Shown piece after piece: positions 1-18,719 of a stretch of DNA of 64,000 bases. How positions within the stretch are numbered: the first letter of the stretch is position 1; the number at the start of each line of letters is the position of its first letter. The notes under the pieces are model-generated. The model did not search any database. It saw nothing but the letters and a program-made list of their open reading frames with translations, and had not been told where the DNA came from. Origin of the DNA: Tetracentron sinense (Eukaryota > Streptophyta > Magnoliopsida > Trochodendrales > Trochodendraceae); NCBI GenBank assembly GCA_015143295.1, contig CM026568.1, forward strand, positions 35,844,441 through 35,908,440, written 5' to 3'. The position numbers were made by a program, and so were the translations under genes.

Positions 1-3000
1 GAGCAACTCCGCCATAATGCAGCCAGCACTCCAAAGGTCAACACCAACACCGTAATAGGTAGCCCCAAGAAGAAGTTCTGGGGGACGATACCAAAGGGTG
101 ACAACTCGACTAGTCATAGGTTGCCTGTGGTCGGGGTCATAAAAAGAAGCCAGTCCAAAATCAGCTATTTTAAGAATTCCTTCATTGTCAAGAAGCAGAT
201 TTGAACCCTTGATATCACGATGCAAGACCCCTCGACTATGGCAATGCTCAAGCCCAGACAGTAATTGCTTCATATAGCATTTAACCTGCCACATGAAAAA
301 TAATGAAATAACAAATAAACCTTGTCAATTCTTAAATTTGCAACTGGCTTAACACTAACAGCACAAGCTAATGCAGGGAGCTTATAAACTTAAAAATAGG
401 TAGTAAACAAAGAAATGGGCGTACTTGAATTAGGACAATGTTATCTTCTACAAGAACTGTAAGTTTGCTTCCGTATCTTTCCAAGTAAATGACAGACACG
501 AACAGGCTCAAGGCCATTTATATTATTCCACGCAAGAAAATCAAACATCATCTGTTTAGCATCATTTGTCTTATTAACATGAACCCTATGATGACTGACC
601 CATTTGTCTTATTAACATGAAACTGACCCACACTGTTCTGTGATTTATGTGATTCTGTTGTTTTCTTATGAGGTGTAACAGATTTTTCATGTCCATTGAA
701 AAGGAAACCAAGATGCTATGTTGCAGTAGGAAGGCCATAGACCATAGTTGTTTACAAGGAACTTTTGTCTTGACTTTGTTTTCCTTTCATTATTTACAGA
801 GGCTTCATTTTCGACAGAAAACTCTGCACTTGACAAAATAGAATTCAAGTTGTGTTTCTTCCTCATCAAGATACACATCTCTTCTCTATTATTATAATGA
901 GAGAAAGAAGGGTAGGTGGCATTGGTTAGATTTTTTTTACTATGACAAAAAAATCAAATATTATATTATCCTATTACTATTTAGTGCACAAATATTTAAG
1001 GGTATTAAAGTCATTTCAAATCTATTAACTTCAATCACCTTAGATAGGGCTGATTCCTTCAACTATCTACTCCTATTTTTTCTCTCACTTTCTATGTGTT
1101 CTCAACCGCCGCACAACTCACCTTTCTAACACATTCGCTCTCCCATGTCTCCCCTCTAACACACGTGCATCAGTGGGTCTCACTAGGGTCCCTCTTTCCA
1201 CTCTCTCTCTCCCCTTTCCCTCTCTCACGTGCATCGCACATGCAGCCCACTAATCATGATAATAGTAAAAGATAGACATAATCCTGCCTTTAAAGAAATC
1301 ATTGTCAAAATGCTTGTATGGGCAAGAAATGACAGCCAATATTCAAGAAATTTGTCAGGTCTTTTACTATTTGCTTGAAAAGATATAGACTAAGATAAGG
1401 TTATCAAACATATGAGTCATACCATGAAACTTTAGGAGAGAATGATGGAGTACAGGTCAAGACAAGTCACCAGAGCATCAGAAGATTAATTTAACTTCAT
1501 GATGGGAGGTTGACCATTGATAGAGAAGTTTAGACAAAGGAGGAAAAATCTCCATACGGTCCTTTATTGCTTTTGAAAAGCATAAGATGAAATGAAAAAA
1601 AAGGAGAATCTGCTCACAATTAGGAATGAAAGTAGGCACGAGTAAATACATTGATGACATGTATGGGGAAGCAGTTACTAGTGTGGAAACAATATGTGAT
1701 GAGCAGTGTTTTAAAAAGCGTGTGAGGCTTACGCCTCAAGGCTCGCCTCGGGGCGGGACTTGTGAAAAACGCCTTGAGGCTTAACCATGAGGCTTAAACC
1801 TCATGAGGCACGCCTCATGCTTTGAAACTCGCGTTATGTCTATGGCATATGTCTCATACATTAACTAAAATTATGTTTCTAGCCACAACTGAGACTTCAA
1901 TGCCATTTTTTTTTAATAATTTGTTATTTGTTTCAAATAATTTATATAATATTTCCTATGTATACGCGTGCACCCACACGAACACACAAACATTGTAAAC
2001 GAATACAAATATATATATATATATATATACTATAATCTTTCATTAACTTTTTGAATATTTTTACAATTTTTCTTATATTTAATTTATTTGTAAAATGAGA
2101 GAGCATGAAGCTTTCTTGTGAGGCTTACGCCTCACTCATCTTGAGGTCCTAACGCCTCGCCTCATACCTTCAGATTTTAAAACATTAGGTGAGACTAATG
2201 AGTTTTAACTTTTTAGTGCCAATAGGTTTACATTAGGAGGTTAGCTATGAGTCTATCTTTTTGTATTGGTTCTATAGATTAGTTGAATCAGTGGTTCATA
2301 TCCAAGGGGAGGATCACTCGTGTATGTTATTTGCTAATGACATGATATCGGTTGAGGAGACTAGAGAAAGGGTAATTGTAAAACTAGAACTATGGAAATG
2401 GATTCTAAGGGCTTAAAAAAAGTCGAACAAAGACAGAATTATCCAAATGCAACTTCAGCAATGGAGATAGCTAAGATCGATTGCTAGAAGATTTTCAAAA
2501 ATAGCAATGTCATATCTACATTCGATTATTCGTTTGTAGGATTAGAGTTGGTTGGCTAAAGCAAAAATTTGCTTTCTGATAGTCATGCTACCAACACATT
2601 TTGATCAAACTAAAAGAAAAATTTATAAGACAACAATCATTGATCTATATTTTATGTAGCATTTTAAAAGGCGTGAGGCTTAGCCCTTGAGGCTCGCCTC
2701 GAGGCGAGGCTCAAAAAAAAGTCGTGAGACTCAACCATGAGGCTTAAATCCCATGAGGCTCATGCCTCAAAGTGTGAGGCTCACATGAGGCACACGCCTT
2801 AGACCCTGAGGCTTGCTTTATGTATATGGCATGCATCTCATACATGAACTAAAATTAGGGTTCTAACCACATAATTGTGACATAAATATGTCAATTATTT
2901 TTTAAAAAAATTGCTATTTGTTTCAACTAATAATATATAAGTTTATAACAATTAACATTTCATCAATTTGGGATACGACATTGAAAATGATGATGATATT

Positions 3001-6000
3001 TGTTTCAACTAACACTTGATTTGTCATGTTTAACGTATTTAGCCTTTTAAAATCCTTCAAGTTTAACCTAGTAGACGTTGCAAAGATTTGGAGCCATTGG
3101 CTATTTGGTCTAGACTGTAATTCATAACTTAATAGCAATTTTTTGTTAAAAATCTAAATCTACCACATGAATTGAAGATTGAGCATTATCTTCAATATGT
3201 ATAAGACCAAAAAAAGTAGATCTAAATTTCAGCATTTGCTTGCCCTTTTGATATTTATTTTTTGATAGGTAAATCATTTATATAGTATTTTTGATGTCCA
3301 CCACATGAATTGAAGATTGTGCATTATCTTCAATATGTATAAGACAAAAAAAAAGTAAATCTAAATTCCAGCATTTGCTTGACCTTCTTATATTTATTTA
3401 TTTTTAGTTAAATCATTTATATAGTATTTTTAACGTGTACGGCTATACGCGCGTGCACACACAATGTACATATATACATACATACATATATAATTATATA
3501 TACTATAATAATTTATTATCTAATGGGTCTTTTTACAATTTTTCTTATATTTAATTTATTTGTTCAAATGAGAGATCATGAGGCTTAAGCCTCACGCCTC
3601 AAGGCTTATGTCTCACGCATCTTGAGGTCCTAACGACTTCACCTTTTAAAACATTGGTTTCATGGAGTTGAACGTTGGACAACAAATAAGCAACATATCC
3701 ATATGAAGTGTAGTTGAGATGGATGAGTGAGAAAACTAGGAAAGATTAGACAAAAAAAAAAGAGCATTCGAGAGAGTCCGCATGTAGCTCTAATAGGTGA
3801 CAACAAAGAAAAGTTAATTGAAATGGTTTAGAGATGTCCAATGAAAGACCATTGACGTCGCCAATGAGGAGTGAGTTGGTGCAATTCAAATGCTCTAAAA
3901 GGGTGAGTGGAAGGCCAAAGATGACGTGAATGGGATGGTGGTGAGAAAGATATGAAAACATAAAGGTTTAACTAAAATTACGGCTCTTGATAGAATGAAA
4001 CGATGGAAAGGGATTGGGGCCGCCAACCCCAACTAGTTGGTAGCATTGATGATGATTGATGATGATGATGATGAGAAGGAGGAGGATTCATCTTAATAAT
4101 AAATTTCCATTCTTCATTAAGAAAAAATGAGACAGTGTACTCAATTTAGTAAAGCTATAATAAGCGCAGTCATGGAGAGAAGCAAAAGGAAACATGCATA
4201 CGTATGTACTAAAGGAATGGACAAGGTGGATTGAGAAAAGCTAAGTTGTAGCAGATACTTCTTCATTAGGAAGGCTAGGGATGATACTTAAGTTAGATTA
4301 GTGTATATTTTTCAGGAATCCCTGGAGTTCTTTAGTTTGCTAGTGGATCGAGGGATCAACTTGAGGCTGTCAAAATGGGAATTAATTCACTGACACCTAT
4401 TGTCTCAATATCCTGCAATCTCAATGACCTCAAAGGAGCTTGTTCGGATCCATTGGGTTCAAATTGCAAGTTACCGAGGTTTATATTTGAGAAAACAATG
4501 AAGTTGTTCAAATTGCCCAAATACCCCTACCATTGCTTTTTTTTTTTGCAGTGTCATTCGAATTCCAGAAGACAGAAGATTTCATTGGTCATAGTGTACA
4601 TAGTCTACAAAAAATGCTGGAAATAGACTGAGATCCTGAATAATAAAGGAAACTCAGCATCTACAATGCCCTTTATTTTTGTGGCACTATGGAAGTAGCA
4701 CGGAAAATCAAACTAGGAAGAACAGGTAAGTTGCATGGTACGAAGGGCCAATCATACCTGTTGCAATCTTATGTGCAACAATAATGTTGGCACAAGCTCT
4801 GAGCTAGGTCCTTGAATTAGCAATAGCCTTATAGTCATGCAGTCGTTGTCGACATACCAATTCCAAGAGACCAAATGAAAAAAAAGCTTGGTTTTTCTAT
4901 CATTGCAGGTCTTAAGTTCTCAACTATTTACAAACTGCGGCCGATCAAACTTCAAAGTGTATAAAGGTTATCGCAAATGATCAAACATTTACATCTACAT
5001 GTTGTGGAGTTATGTTGACTAAGAACAAACCAATTTAGTCTAGACTGTTCTCACAATGAGCTCAAATTTCGCTACACTCACTGCTTAGTATTTACCAAGG
5101 AAGCATGTGTGGCTTGACAAAGCAGAAAACTGAGTCCCGTTCTAAGCGATACTTTCCATTCTTTAGATATGAAAATACTGTTTATTTTTGTTCTGCAAGC
5201 CCGGGAACCCTAGACTCATTCATCAAAATGCCTCACTGTATGTTTGACATGCATGTCTTTTTGGTAGAATTACCTGAATTAATAGAGAGATACCACTGAA
5301 CCCAAAGTCTCATAAACATCAATACTCCAAAACAACAAAGCATGGGGCCCAAAAGACTAAACAGGTCTCGCAGTAACATCAAACAGGGGGAAAAGAAAAA
5401 CTTATGAATAGAAAGCTTTGAACTCCTACAAATTGCAAAAAAGGAACACGTATAGATTCAAAATCTCCTAGCATTTCAAAATTTCAAGAAACCCAATTAA
5501 AATCAGAAATGGTGGAGAGAGAGAGATTGGAAAAGGACCTGTGGCTCGGTGAACTTGATCCCTGGACAAGCTGCAAGCCCGGCAAGATCGTGTTCCATGT
5601 ACTCGAAAACCAAATAGAGACTACAAGACATCCTCGAAGTAACTAGACCTTCCAACTTAACCACATTGCGATGATCGAGCCGCCTCAAAACAAGGATCTC
5701 TCTTGCCATGAATTTCACACTTTCCGGCTCTAGATTATCAAACCGAACCTTCTTCAAGGCGACAATCTTTCCCGTAATGAGATCTCTAGCTTTATATACA
5801 TTGCTATAAGTACCTTGCCCAATCTAACGAACAAAGATCCAAACAGAAAGGAACATTAAGAACAAGGTTTTTTAAAAAAATTCAGTTATTTTAGTTAGGG
5901 TTTTTAGAGTACCTTATCGAGCTTCTCAAACGTATCGGCGCGTCGAGGGGTCCAACCGTCGATCACGTCGCCGGCGACCGCAGATAGCCACTGCGGCCAA

Positions 6001-6224
6001 CCTTGCTGGTGTCTGAGCCCAGGAATCGGCCTGGGTTTCCGCCGCTCCGGTGCCTGAAAATCTCCGCTCCGGCGGACCTTCTCTTTCTCCCTCTCTGTTC
6101 CATCCCTTCTAACCCTAACGTCGTTAACGGCATCTGAAGTTCCTTCGACCTTTCCCTGACGGTCTGAAACTCCAGGTGGTTTTTGACCGTCTCCGGCAGC
6201 TCTCTTACCGAGAATGCAACCCAT
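1..6224 (-). CDS. CDK-like Ser/Thr protein kinase, IBS1/At1g18670 type (partial, 3' end outside window)
   Basis: Three exons join in phase on the minus strand: 5913-6224, 5539-5823 and 1-285, the last running off the window. All junctions are GT-AG. Exon 1 starts MGC, a likely N-myristoylation/palmitoylation signal, and has a basic, Pro-rich linker ending in [11 protein letters not shown]. Exon 2 begins with the glycine loop [14 protein letters not shown] and holds the VALKKV lysine and an NLEPES helix, the plant counterpart of PSTAIRE. Exon 3 has [12 protein letters not shown], the DFG motif, and an activation loop through [16 protein letters not shown] to [12 protein letters not shown]. All catalytic motifs seen are intact, so this is probably an active kinase. 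In the family these are membrane-anchored CDK-like kinases; Arabidopsis IBS1 is linked to defence priming. Substrates cannot be inferred here. Intron 1 is 89 bp and intron 2 is 5253 bp (286-5538), full of mobile elements. The C-terminal kinase lobe and tail lie outside the window. Confidence 0.93.
878..1253 (+). mobile_element. Helitron-like non-autonomous element in the kinase intron
   Basis: The left end follows an A and begins TCTCTTCTCTATTATTATAA, continuing TGAGAGAAAG. The right end has a short hairpin around CACGTGCATCGCACATG, then CCCACTAA followed by T. TC start, CTRR end, 3' hairpin and A/T insertion site are Helitron hallmarks. The 30170-30680 element has the same two ends. Confidence 0.55.
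1705..2186. mobile_element. GAGGC-palindrome element, copy 1 (MITE-like)
   Basis: The ends AGTGTTTTAAAA and TTTTAAAACATT are inverted repeats. Next to each end lie many GAGGCTTA/AAGCCTC palindromic sub-repeats (1725-1830 and 2120-2165) around an AT-rich core with a TA run (2009-2028). It lies inside the RTE LINE, with an imperfect flanking duplication (GATGAGC / GGTGAGAC). No transposase is present. The family looks related to hAT elements by its roughly 8-bp duplication and sub-terminal repeats, but this is inferred. Confidence 0.6.
2659..3657. mobile_element. GAGGC-palindrome element, copy 2 (about 1 kb, with internal duplication)
   Basis: Starts GCATTTTAAAAGGCGTGAGG and ends CCTTTTAAAACATT, with dense GAGGC/GCCTC sub-repeats at 2670-2815 and 3578-3635. 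It interrupts the LINE between the residues corresponding to LYFM and HGVERW. Flanks TTTATGTA and TTTCATGGA look like a degraded 8-9 bp target duplication. A segment around ACATGAATTGAAGATTG and GCATTATCTTCAATATGTAT occurs twice (about 3163 and 3303), explaining the greater length than copy 1. Confidence 0.62.
4081..5538. other. remaining kinase intron 2 sequence, no feature recognised
   Basis: About 1.45 kb of AT-rich intron between the LINE tail and kinase exon 2. Short open frames occur at 4375-4626 and 5105-5299, but neither resembles a known protein or has exon-like borders. I see no further element with recognisable ends. Confidence 0.6.
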
Positions 6225-6594
6225 TCCTCAACTTCGGTAACACCAATAGCGGTTTGCCAAGTGCCGCCACATCGCGGGAAAAAAAGAATCAAATGAAACG
6301 AAGTTCTTCTAAGAGCTATAAACCGTTTTCCGGTGAAGAAGAATTAGACAGGAAACCGGCGACGTAGGTCATGAATTTTTCAGGTGATGATGGGTTTTAG
6401 CCCGCGAACGAGCTAGGCTGCTAGAGAGAAGGTAGGTAGCTTGCCGTGGCAGGAGTCTTTCAAAATTGCGTCATTGTTTTCGATATAACAACAGAAATGC
6501 CACTGTTATTATTTAGAGAAGGAATTAGGAAAAAACTCGTAATCTTCTCCGGTTGTAACCGTTTTTAGCAAAACCGTTACACAGCTGTAGTCAT

Positions 6595-6815
6595 CACGTG
6601 TCCCTTTTAACACTCTTTAATTGTGGTTAAAATTCATACATCCTTAGGTTCACCTATCTATATTTGGTTTTTAGAAAAAAAATTAACCTTAAGAATTGAT
6701 AAATTTTAACCACAGTTAAAAAAAATTTGCATAATTTTTTTAAAAAAACCAATGATTAATGGGTGAACCTTAGGGGTGACTGTATCTTAACCACAGTTAA
6801 AATGTGAGGGACATG
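6595..6815. mobile_element. GTGTCCCTTTTAAC palindromic MITE-like element upstream of the kinase gene
   Basis: Left end CACGTGTCCCTTTTAAC; right arm TTAACCACAGTTAAAATGTG then AGGGACATGTGG. The arms are inverted repeats around an A-rich centre, so the whole element can fold. It lies about 370 bp upstream of the kinase start. Related copies are at 8326-8465, 10493-10650, 29391-29482, 29643-29806 and 34805-34925. Confidence 0.55.
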
Positions 6816-6934
6816 TGGCCACCTCAGGGGTTTAACCAGTTTTGGCAAAACCGGTTACAACTGGAGAAGAATACGTCCCTTTGGAAAATAATCACCTCGT
6901 CATCGGTGACGCGAAAAATGCGTCTTGGCTCCCA

Positions 6935-7560
6935 TTTTCTTGCCATGTTCCCCCTTCTAACCCATTTAATTGCGGTTAAGATTCATCTATTTTATGATTC
7001 ATCCATCTATTCTTGGCTTTTAAAAAAAAAAAAAGATTAAAAAAAATTAATCAAAGAATTAAAAAAAAAACTAACCGGACTTGAAAGGTCAGCTATCTGA
7101 GAGCGAGGAGGAATAGTCCCCTCTCGTCCGACGAGGGACTATTGCTCAAACTATTTTAGGGGTTGGGGAGAGTCGAGGGCGGGTCAAGTATGTGACAAGA
7201 CTCACAAGTAGTCAAGCCCATTGACAAACTAATCTATGACGAGCAGTGAGTCTCTGTCGAGAGTTCATTACGTGTTTGATGGATACTGCGTCCGAAAAAA
7301 TTTAGACAGTTGACAATATTTATAGGGAAATAGCTAATCGTACCAAACATCTCCCATTTAAATACTCACCACAGATGGGCAGGAGAGGGAACTATTGCTG
7401 CTTGCTCTCACAAAGCTGCTCTTCAACTGACATGAACCCTGGTTAAATTTTTTTAACCATATGATTAACTTTTATTTTTTTAAAAAACCAATGGATGAAC
7501 CTTAGGGGTGAGTAACTCTTAACCAGAGTTAAAAGAGGAACATATGGCAAGTAAAATAGA
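6935..7560. mobile_element. same GTTAAC MITE family, possibly one copy split by about 400 bp
   Basis: The left half at 6940-7035 (GCCATGTTCCCCCTTCTAAC, TTAATTGCGGTTAAGATTCA) matches the left arm of the 6595 element. The right half at 7470-7550 (GATGAACCTTAGGGGTGAGT, TTAACCAGAGTTAAAAGAGG) matches the right arm. The 400 bp between is unrelated, so either one copy was interrupted or two half copies lie close together. Confidence 0.4.
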
Positions 7561-8325
7561 GCAGAGATGCACCTCCAGGTATCACCGACAGAAGAGGTGA
7601 TTACTATCCTATTTATATTAGGATAGAATATTCTGTTTGAGATGCCCATAGATTCAAGAGGGTGAAATTTCCACCTCTCTTGCGACTAGCAGTATGTCCT
7701 TCAAGTTTCATTCTCTAGTGACGGTGGCCGTTGATAGATCTGGCATGGCTGTGACCCGTTCACCATGTTATCAGATAATTCAAAGTTCAAACCCATGAAT
7801 ATAGATTTGTTTTTTTTTTTATGCTTGACAAGACAAGAAGCAAAGCCGGTCCTGTCATGTTAATATCAGCTCTAATAGTGGGGCACCATCCGGGATTTTC
7901 TAATAGTAGTAATTATTAATAGATTATGTAAAGAACAGGTATAAAAAATTCAAAGTCAAAAGAATTGTGTTTTTTTAAACATCAAGTTTTTAGGTCATTT
8001 CATCCAAACATTTTGTACATATCTTATAAGAAGTATTTCTCCTTATTTATGGGACAGATGCCGCCTTATCTCATTGTTATAGTTAGTTAAATAATTAAAT
8101 AAAATGACATAAAAAACCCATCTATTTTGCTTTCAAAAGGTCACCTTACTCCATAGCTATGCCATATTAAATAATATAATATAATTTTTTTTAAGGAACA
8201 AGGAAACAATTGTCCCCTTGTTGCATGATGCTTAATTAAATACTTAAACAACTTAGTCTTTAAAAAATTTACAAGTCTAGATCCTATCCAAATGCGATTG
8301 AATATGGACAGTTCAATCGCACTCA

Positions 8326-8465
8326 CATTCTCCATTTTAATTATGGTTAATAACTTTTAACCATTAGGGTTAATTTGTTTTCTAAAAACAAAGGTTAAAT
8401 TGTTGAACCTTAAGGATAGTGAATCTTAACCATAGTTAATAGGGGTTAAAAGAGACACGTGTTGA
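8326..8465. mobile_element. GTTAAC MITE-like palindrome
   Basis: From TCTCCATTTTAATTATGGTT to GGTTAAAAGAGACACGTGTT, inverted arms of about 40 bp around an AACAAAGG-containing centre. Same family as 6595-6815. Confidence 0.5.
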
Positions 8466-8664
8466 CATGTGAATGTGATTGAATTTAGGTAGAGTTCAAT
8501 TGCAATTGAATATGATCCTAACTCAAAAAATATATTTTTTTCAAAGTTAGGGACACTAGCCCCATTCCCACGGCTATACTCTAAAAAATTAGTTCAAAAG
8601 TTCAGTGGGAGCACATGCCCCCACAGACCCCCACCTGACTCTGCTATGCTCTGCTCGTAACACC

Positions 8665-8834
8665 CACCCACCAGAGGTTGGTGTAGTTGGCTAGCGTCCC
8701 GAGTTTACTCGTGGTCGTGTGTTCAACTCCCATTCCTCGACTAATCCTGATATCCGTAGAGAAATTTTCAATTGGGTCAATGTGGATACCTAAAGGGACT
8801 AGTCCTTGGCCCAAAGGCTTAGCCCCTAAAAAAA
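8665..8834 (+). mobile_element. tRNA-derived SINE
   Basis: The head carries a pol III A-box-like TGGTGTAGTTGGCTAGCG and a B-box-like GTGTTCAACTCCC, followed by a tRNA-unrelated body and a short A run. Direct repeats CTCGTAACA (8656-8664) and CTTGTAACA (8835-8843) flank it, fitting target-primed insertion. It is not a functional tRNA: no cloverleaf or acceptor stem can be built. Confidence 0.62.
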
Positions 8835-8956
8835 CTTGTAACAAATGAATTTTCCGAGGAGCAGAGACTGTTAGTGTGTGCTATCACCACTCCATTGAAC
8901 CGGGTTCCATTTGCGGTGTGAGTGTTGTCATCTTTTTTTTAAAAAAGAGGCTAGAC

Positions 8957-9220
8957 TAGGGTTACCAAGTTCGCTACATGCTATAGCGACCCTTGAACCC
9001 GAACTGGTTCGTGGTTCGATTCAGTCAGATTCGTGAAATTGCGTGAACCACATAGTGGTTTTAAAACAATCTTAATTTATCAAATTTTTTATTCAAATTC
9101 ATATTTTTCATTAGGTTCGACAAATTTACACTTTGAGTTCACAAACCATTTATAAAAATATATATTTAAATTATTTTTCAAATAAGTATTTATAATATTT
9201 TGTTTACATGCTTAAAAGAA

Positions 9221-9286
<66 letters not shown>

Positions 9287-9445
9287 GATATACTATAAAA
9301 TATATATTTTGTTTTACATGCTTAAGTGACAAACCAAGCTAGCAAACCAAATTAAAGAACCTAAACGAATTATCTCATCCCATTCCTAATGAACCGGGTT
9401 TAAGAGTGACGAATTGCGGACCTGAATTGGAACAAAGTAACATTG
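8957..9445. mobile_element. GTTACC-ended element with GAACC-rich ends (copy 1)
   Basis: Starts TAGGGTTACCAAGTTCGC and ends GTAACATTG. It is colinear with the 32007-32498 element throughout, including GAACTGGTTCGTGGTTC and CCACATAGTGGTTTTAAAA. A long TA run (9222-9282) expanded inside this copy. Confidence 0.55.
9222..9282. repeat. (AT)n microsatellite
   Basis: About 30 uninterrupted AT units inside the repeat element at 8957-9445. Confidence 0.95.
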
Positions 9446-9827
9446 GACTACTGTTTCATATACAGTGGGTATTATCGTTATTAAGTTAAAAGGTAGGACT
9501 GCTAACAAAGTCAATCAATGGTTGGAGGGCAGAGTAATTATTGACTAATTAATAAACCGGGATGATAAAATTGGGGAGTGCTAACTCCACTCTTCCACTA
9601 TTGCAGTATCCCAAATTGTGTCAGGGAATTATGGGCCCATAAAAAAATCTGCGTCTTCTAATTTCGCGATAGAGAGTGAGCTTAGCAAGAGCGCTTTTAA
9701 ATGACGTGTTAGACAATTGACTCGGAGTCTGCTACTAGATTCCGTCGCTGTATTTGCTTTTAATGGCACTTGAATGCTCTCACCCTCCCAATGCCTCAAT
9801 CTCTCTCTCTCTTTATTTTTTTCGTGC

Positions 9828-10440
9828 AGTTTTCAGTTGCAACATTGCAATGCGTCTTTGTAATTTGTATATCAACCGTCCTTTGCCTATTCTAATCTAA
9901 ACTATGATTCAAATGGTTTTTGTTTTTGGTGGGTGGGGGTTACAATCAACAGGTTTGGTGACTACTCAATATAGTCAAATACATAATAATTTTCAGTTGC
10001 AACATTTCAATGCCTCTTTGTATTTCAACAGTCCTGTGCCTATTCTAATCTAAACTATGATTCAAATGGTTTTTTTTTTTTTTGTGTTACAATCAACAGG
10101 TTTGGTGACTACTCAATGTATGAGTGTGTGAGTTTCCTTGCTTTGCCTGCAACTTTCACCTTGGGGTGTAGTTGCCTTCAACCAAAAAAACCAGTTTACT
10201 GGGTTTAGTACCACATCGGAATTGTTCCGCGCTCTCAATCCCTTAAAAGTTCCATCACACCCCAAATGGTTGATACCCATTTTGGGGGAGTGTTTGGGTG
10301 AAGCTTCTAAGGGTTGAGAGTGTGGTGTAAGGTGTGTGTGAGACTGGGTGTGTGGGCGTGTGTTTCCTTACTTTGCCTGCAGCTTTCACCTTGTGGTGTA
10401 GTTGCCTTCAACCCAAAAACAAAATAGTCAATACATAATG
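9828..10440. repeat. tandem duplication, second copy split by a small element with terminal direct repeats
   Basis: A roughly 160-bp unit (TTTTCAGTTGCAACATT ... GACTACTCAAT, ATAGTCAAATACATAAT) occurs at 9828-9988 and again from 9990. The second copy is cut at about 10117 and resumes at 10427 (ATAGTCAATACATAAT). The insert of about 308 bp has direct repeats at its ends (about 10124-10190 and 10346-10418, sharing TTTGCCTGCARCTTTCACCT). This resembles a TRIM (miniature LTR element), although a clear primer-binding site is not visible. Confidence 0.5.
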
Positions 10441-10492
10441 AACAAACGGGACAGTGATTAACAAACCACGCATTTGACCACGTAGTCAAATG

Positions 10493-10650
10493 TCGTGTCC
10501 CTTTAATTATTATTTAAAATTAACTATAGTTAAGATTAAGAAAATTATAGTTTTTTTTAATATATATAAAAATAAAGGTTAGATTGTTTAATCCTAAGAA
10601 GTGTGAATGAATCTCAATCACAGTTGATGGGTGTTTAAAGGGGGACATGG
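10493..10650. mobile_element. GTTAAC MITE-like palindrome
   Basis: From CGTGTCCCTTTAATTATTAT to ATGGGTGTTTAAAGGGGGAC, with inverted arms as in the 6595 copy. It lies about 450 bp downstream of the UBC27-type gene's stop codon. Confidence 0.45.
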
Positions 10651-11106
10651 ACCAATGAGACTTGCGCATTCCACTATATTATGGAATTCGTGGAAAGCCC
10701 CCCCCCCCCAAACAATAAACACATTGATTCTATGTGTGCTACCCTTTAATTTTTTATGCATACTATCCTTATTTTATTTTAGTTAAACTTAACTACAAGA
10801 TGCTGACACAAGGCAGCAGGGCATGCATGGATTGTGACCTATCTTGTGGGATTATCAAGGATTGTCAAAGCATCACAATAGATCAAAGCTAAACAATTGA
10901 CCAATTGTTCAACTTCGGAAAAAAATCCGTTCAGAAACAACCAGATTGTACAGTTATTCCGAGACTTACCTTGTTTCTGGATGTCGAAAACTTCATGCAT
11001 ATACTGGGATTTTCCCCTATGTCTTTGTATTACTTTTTCAGTCTCTCAAGGAGATACAGAAACTGACTAGAGTAAAGAAGATGATGGAAGCTGCTGCAAC
11101 ATCGTT

Positions 11107-18719
<7,613 letters not shown>

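Larger units (their letters stand above)
1395..4080 (+). mobile_element. RTE-type LINE remnant (reverse transcriptase), antisense in the kinase intron, twice interrupted
   Basis: Degenerate translation of the plus strand follows the plant RTE-type LINE polymerase. Around 1395-1500 it reads SHTMKL...[16 protein letters not shown]. Around 1640-1700 comes [13 protein letters not shown]. At 2190-2460 come [24 protein letters not shown] (the FADD catalytic motif decayed to FAND), [13 protein letters not shown] and NKDRIIQMQ. At 3660-3960 come [15 protein letters not shown] and SGRPKMT. The 3' end has the RTE-like run CCAACCCCAACTAGTTGG followed by ATGATG repeats at 4028-4080. Stops and frameshifts are frequent, so it is dead. 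Two GAGGC-repeat elements (1705-2186 and 2659-3657) split it, and the protein homology resumes after each. Confidence 0.75.

Noticed and set aside
5963..6292. 109-aa minus-strand frame overlapping kinase exon 1
   Set aside because: It is out of frame with the MGC start that joins correctly to the kinase glycine loop.
8665..8740. Possible tRNA gene (also considered at 22691, 24229 and 53041)
   Set aside because: The A and B boxes are present but acceptor and anticodon stems do not form. Poly-A tails and target duplications fit SINEs better.
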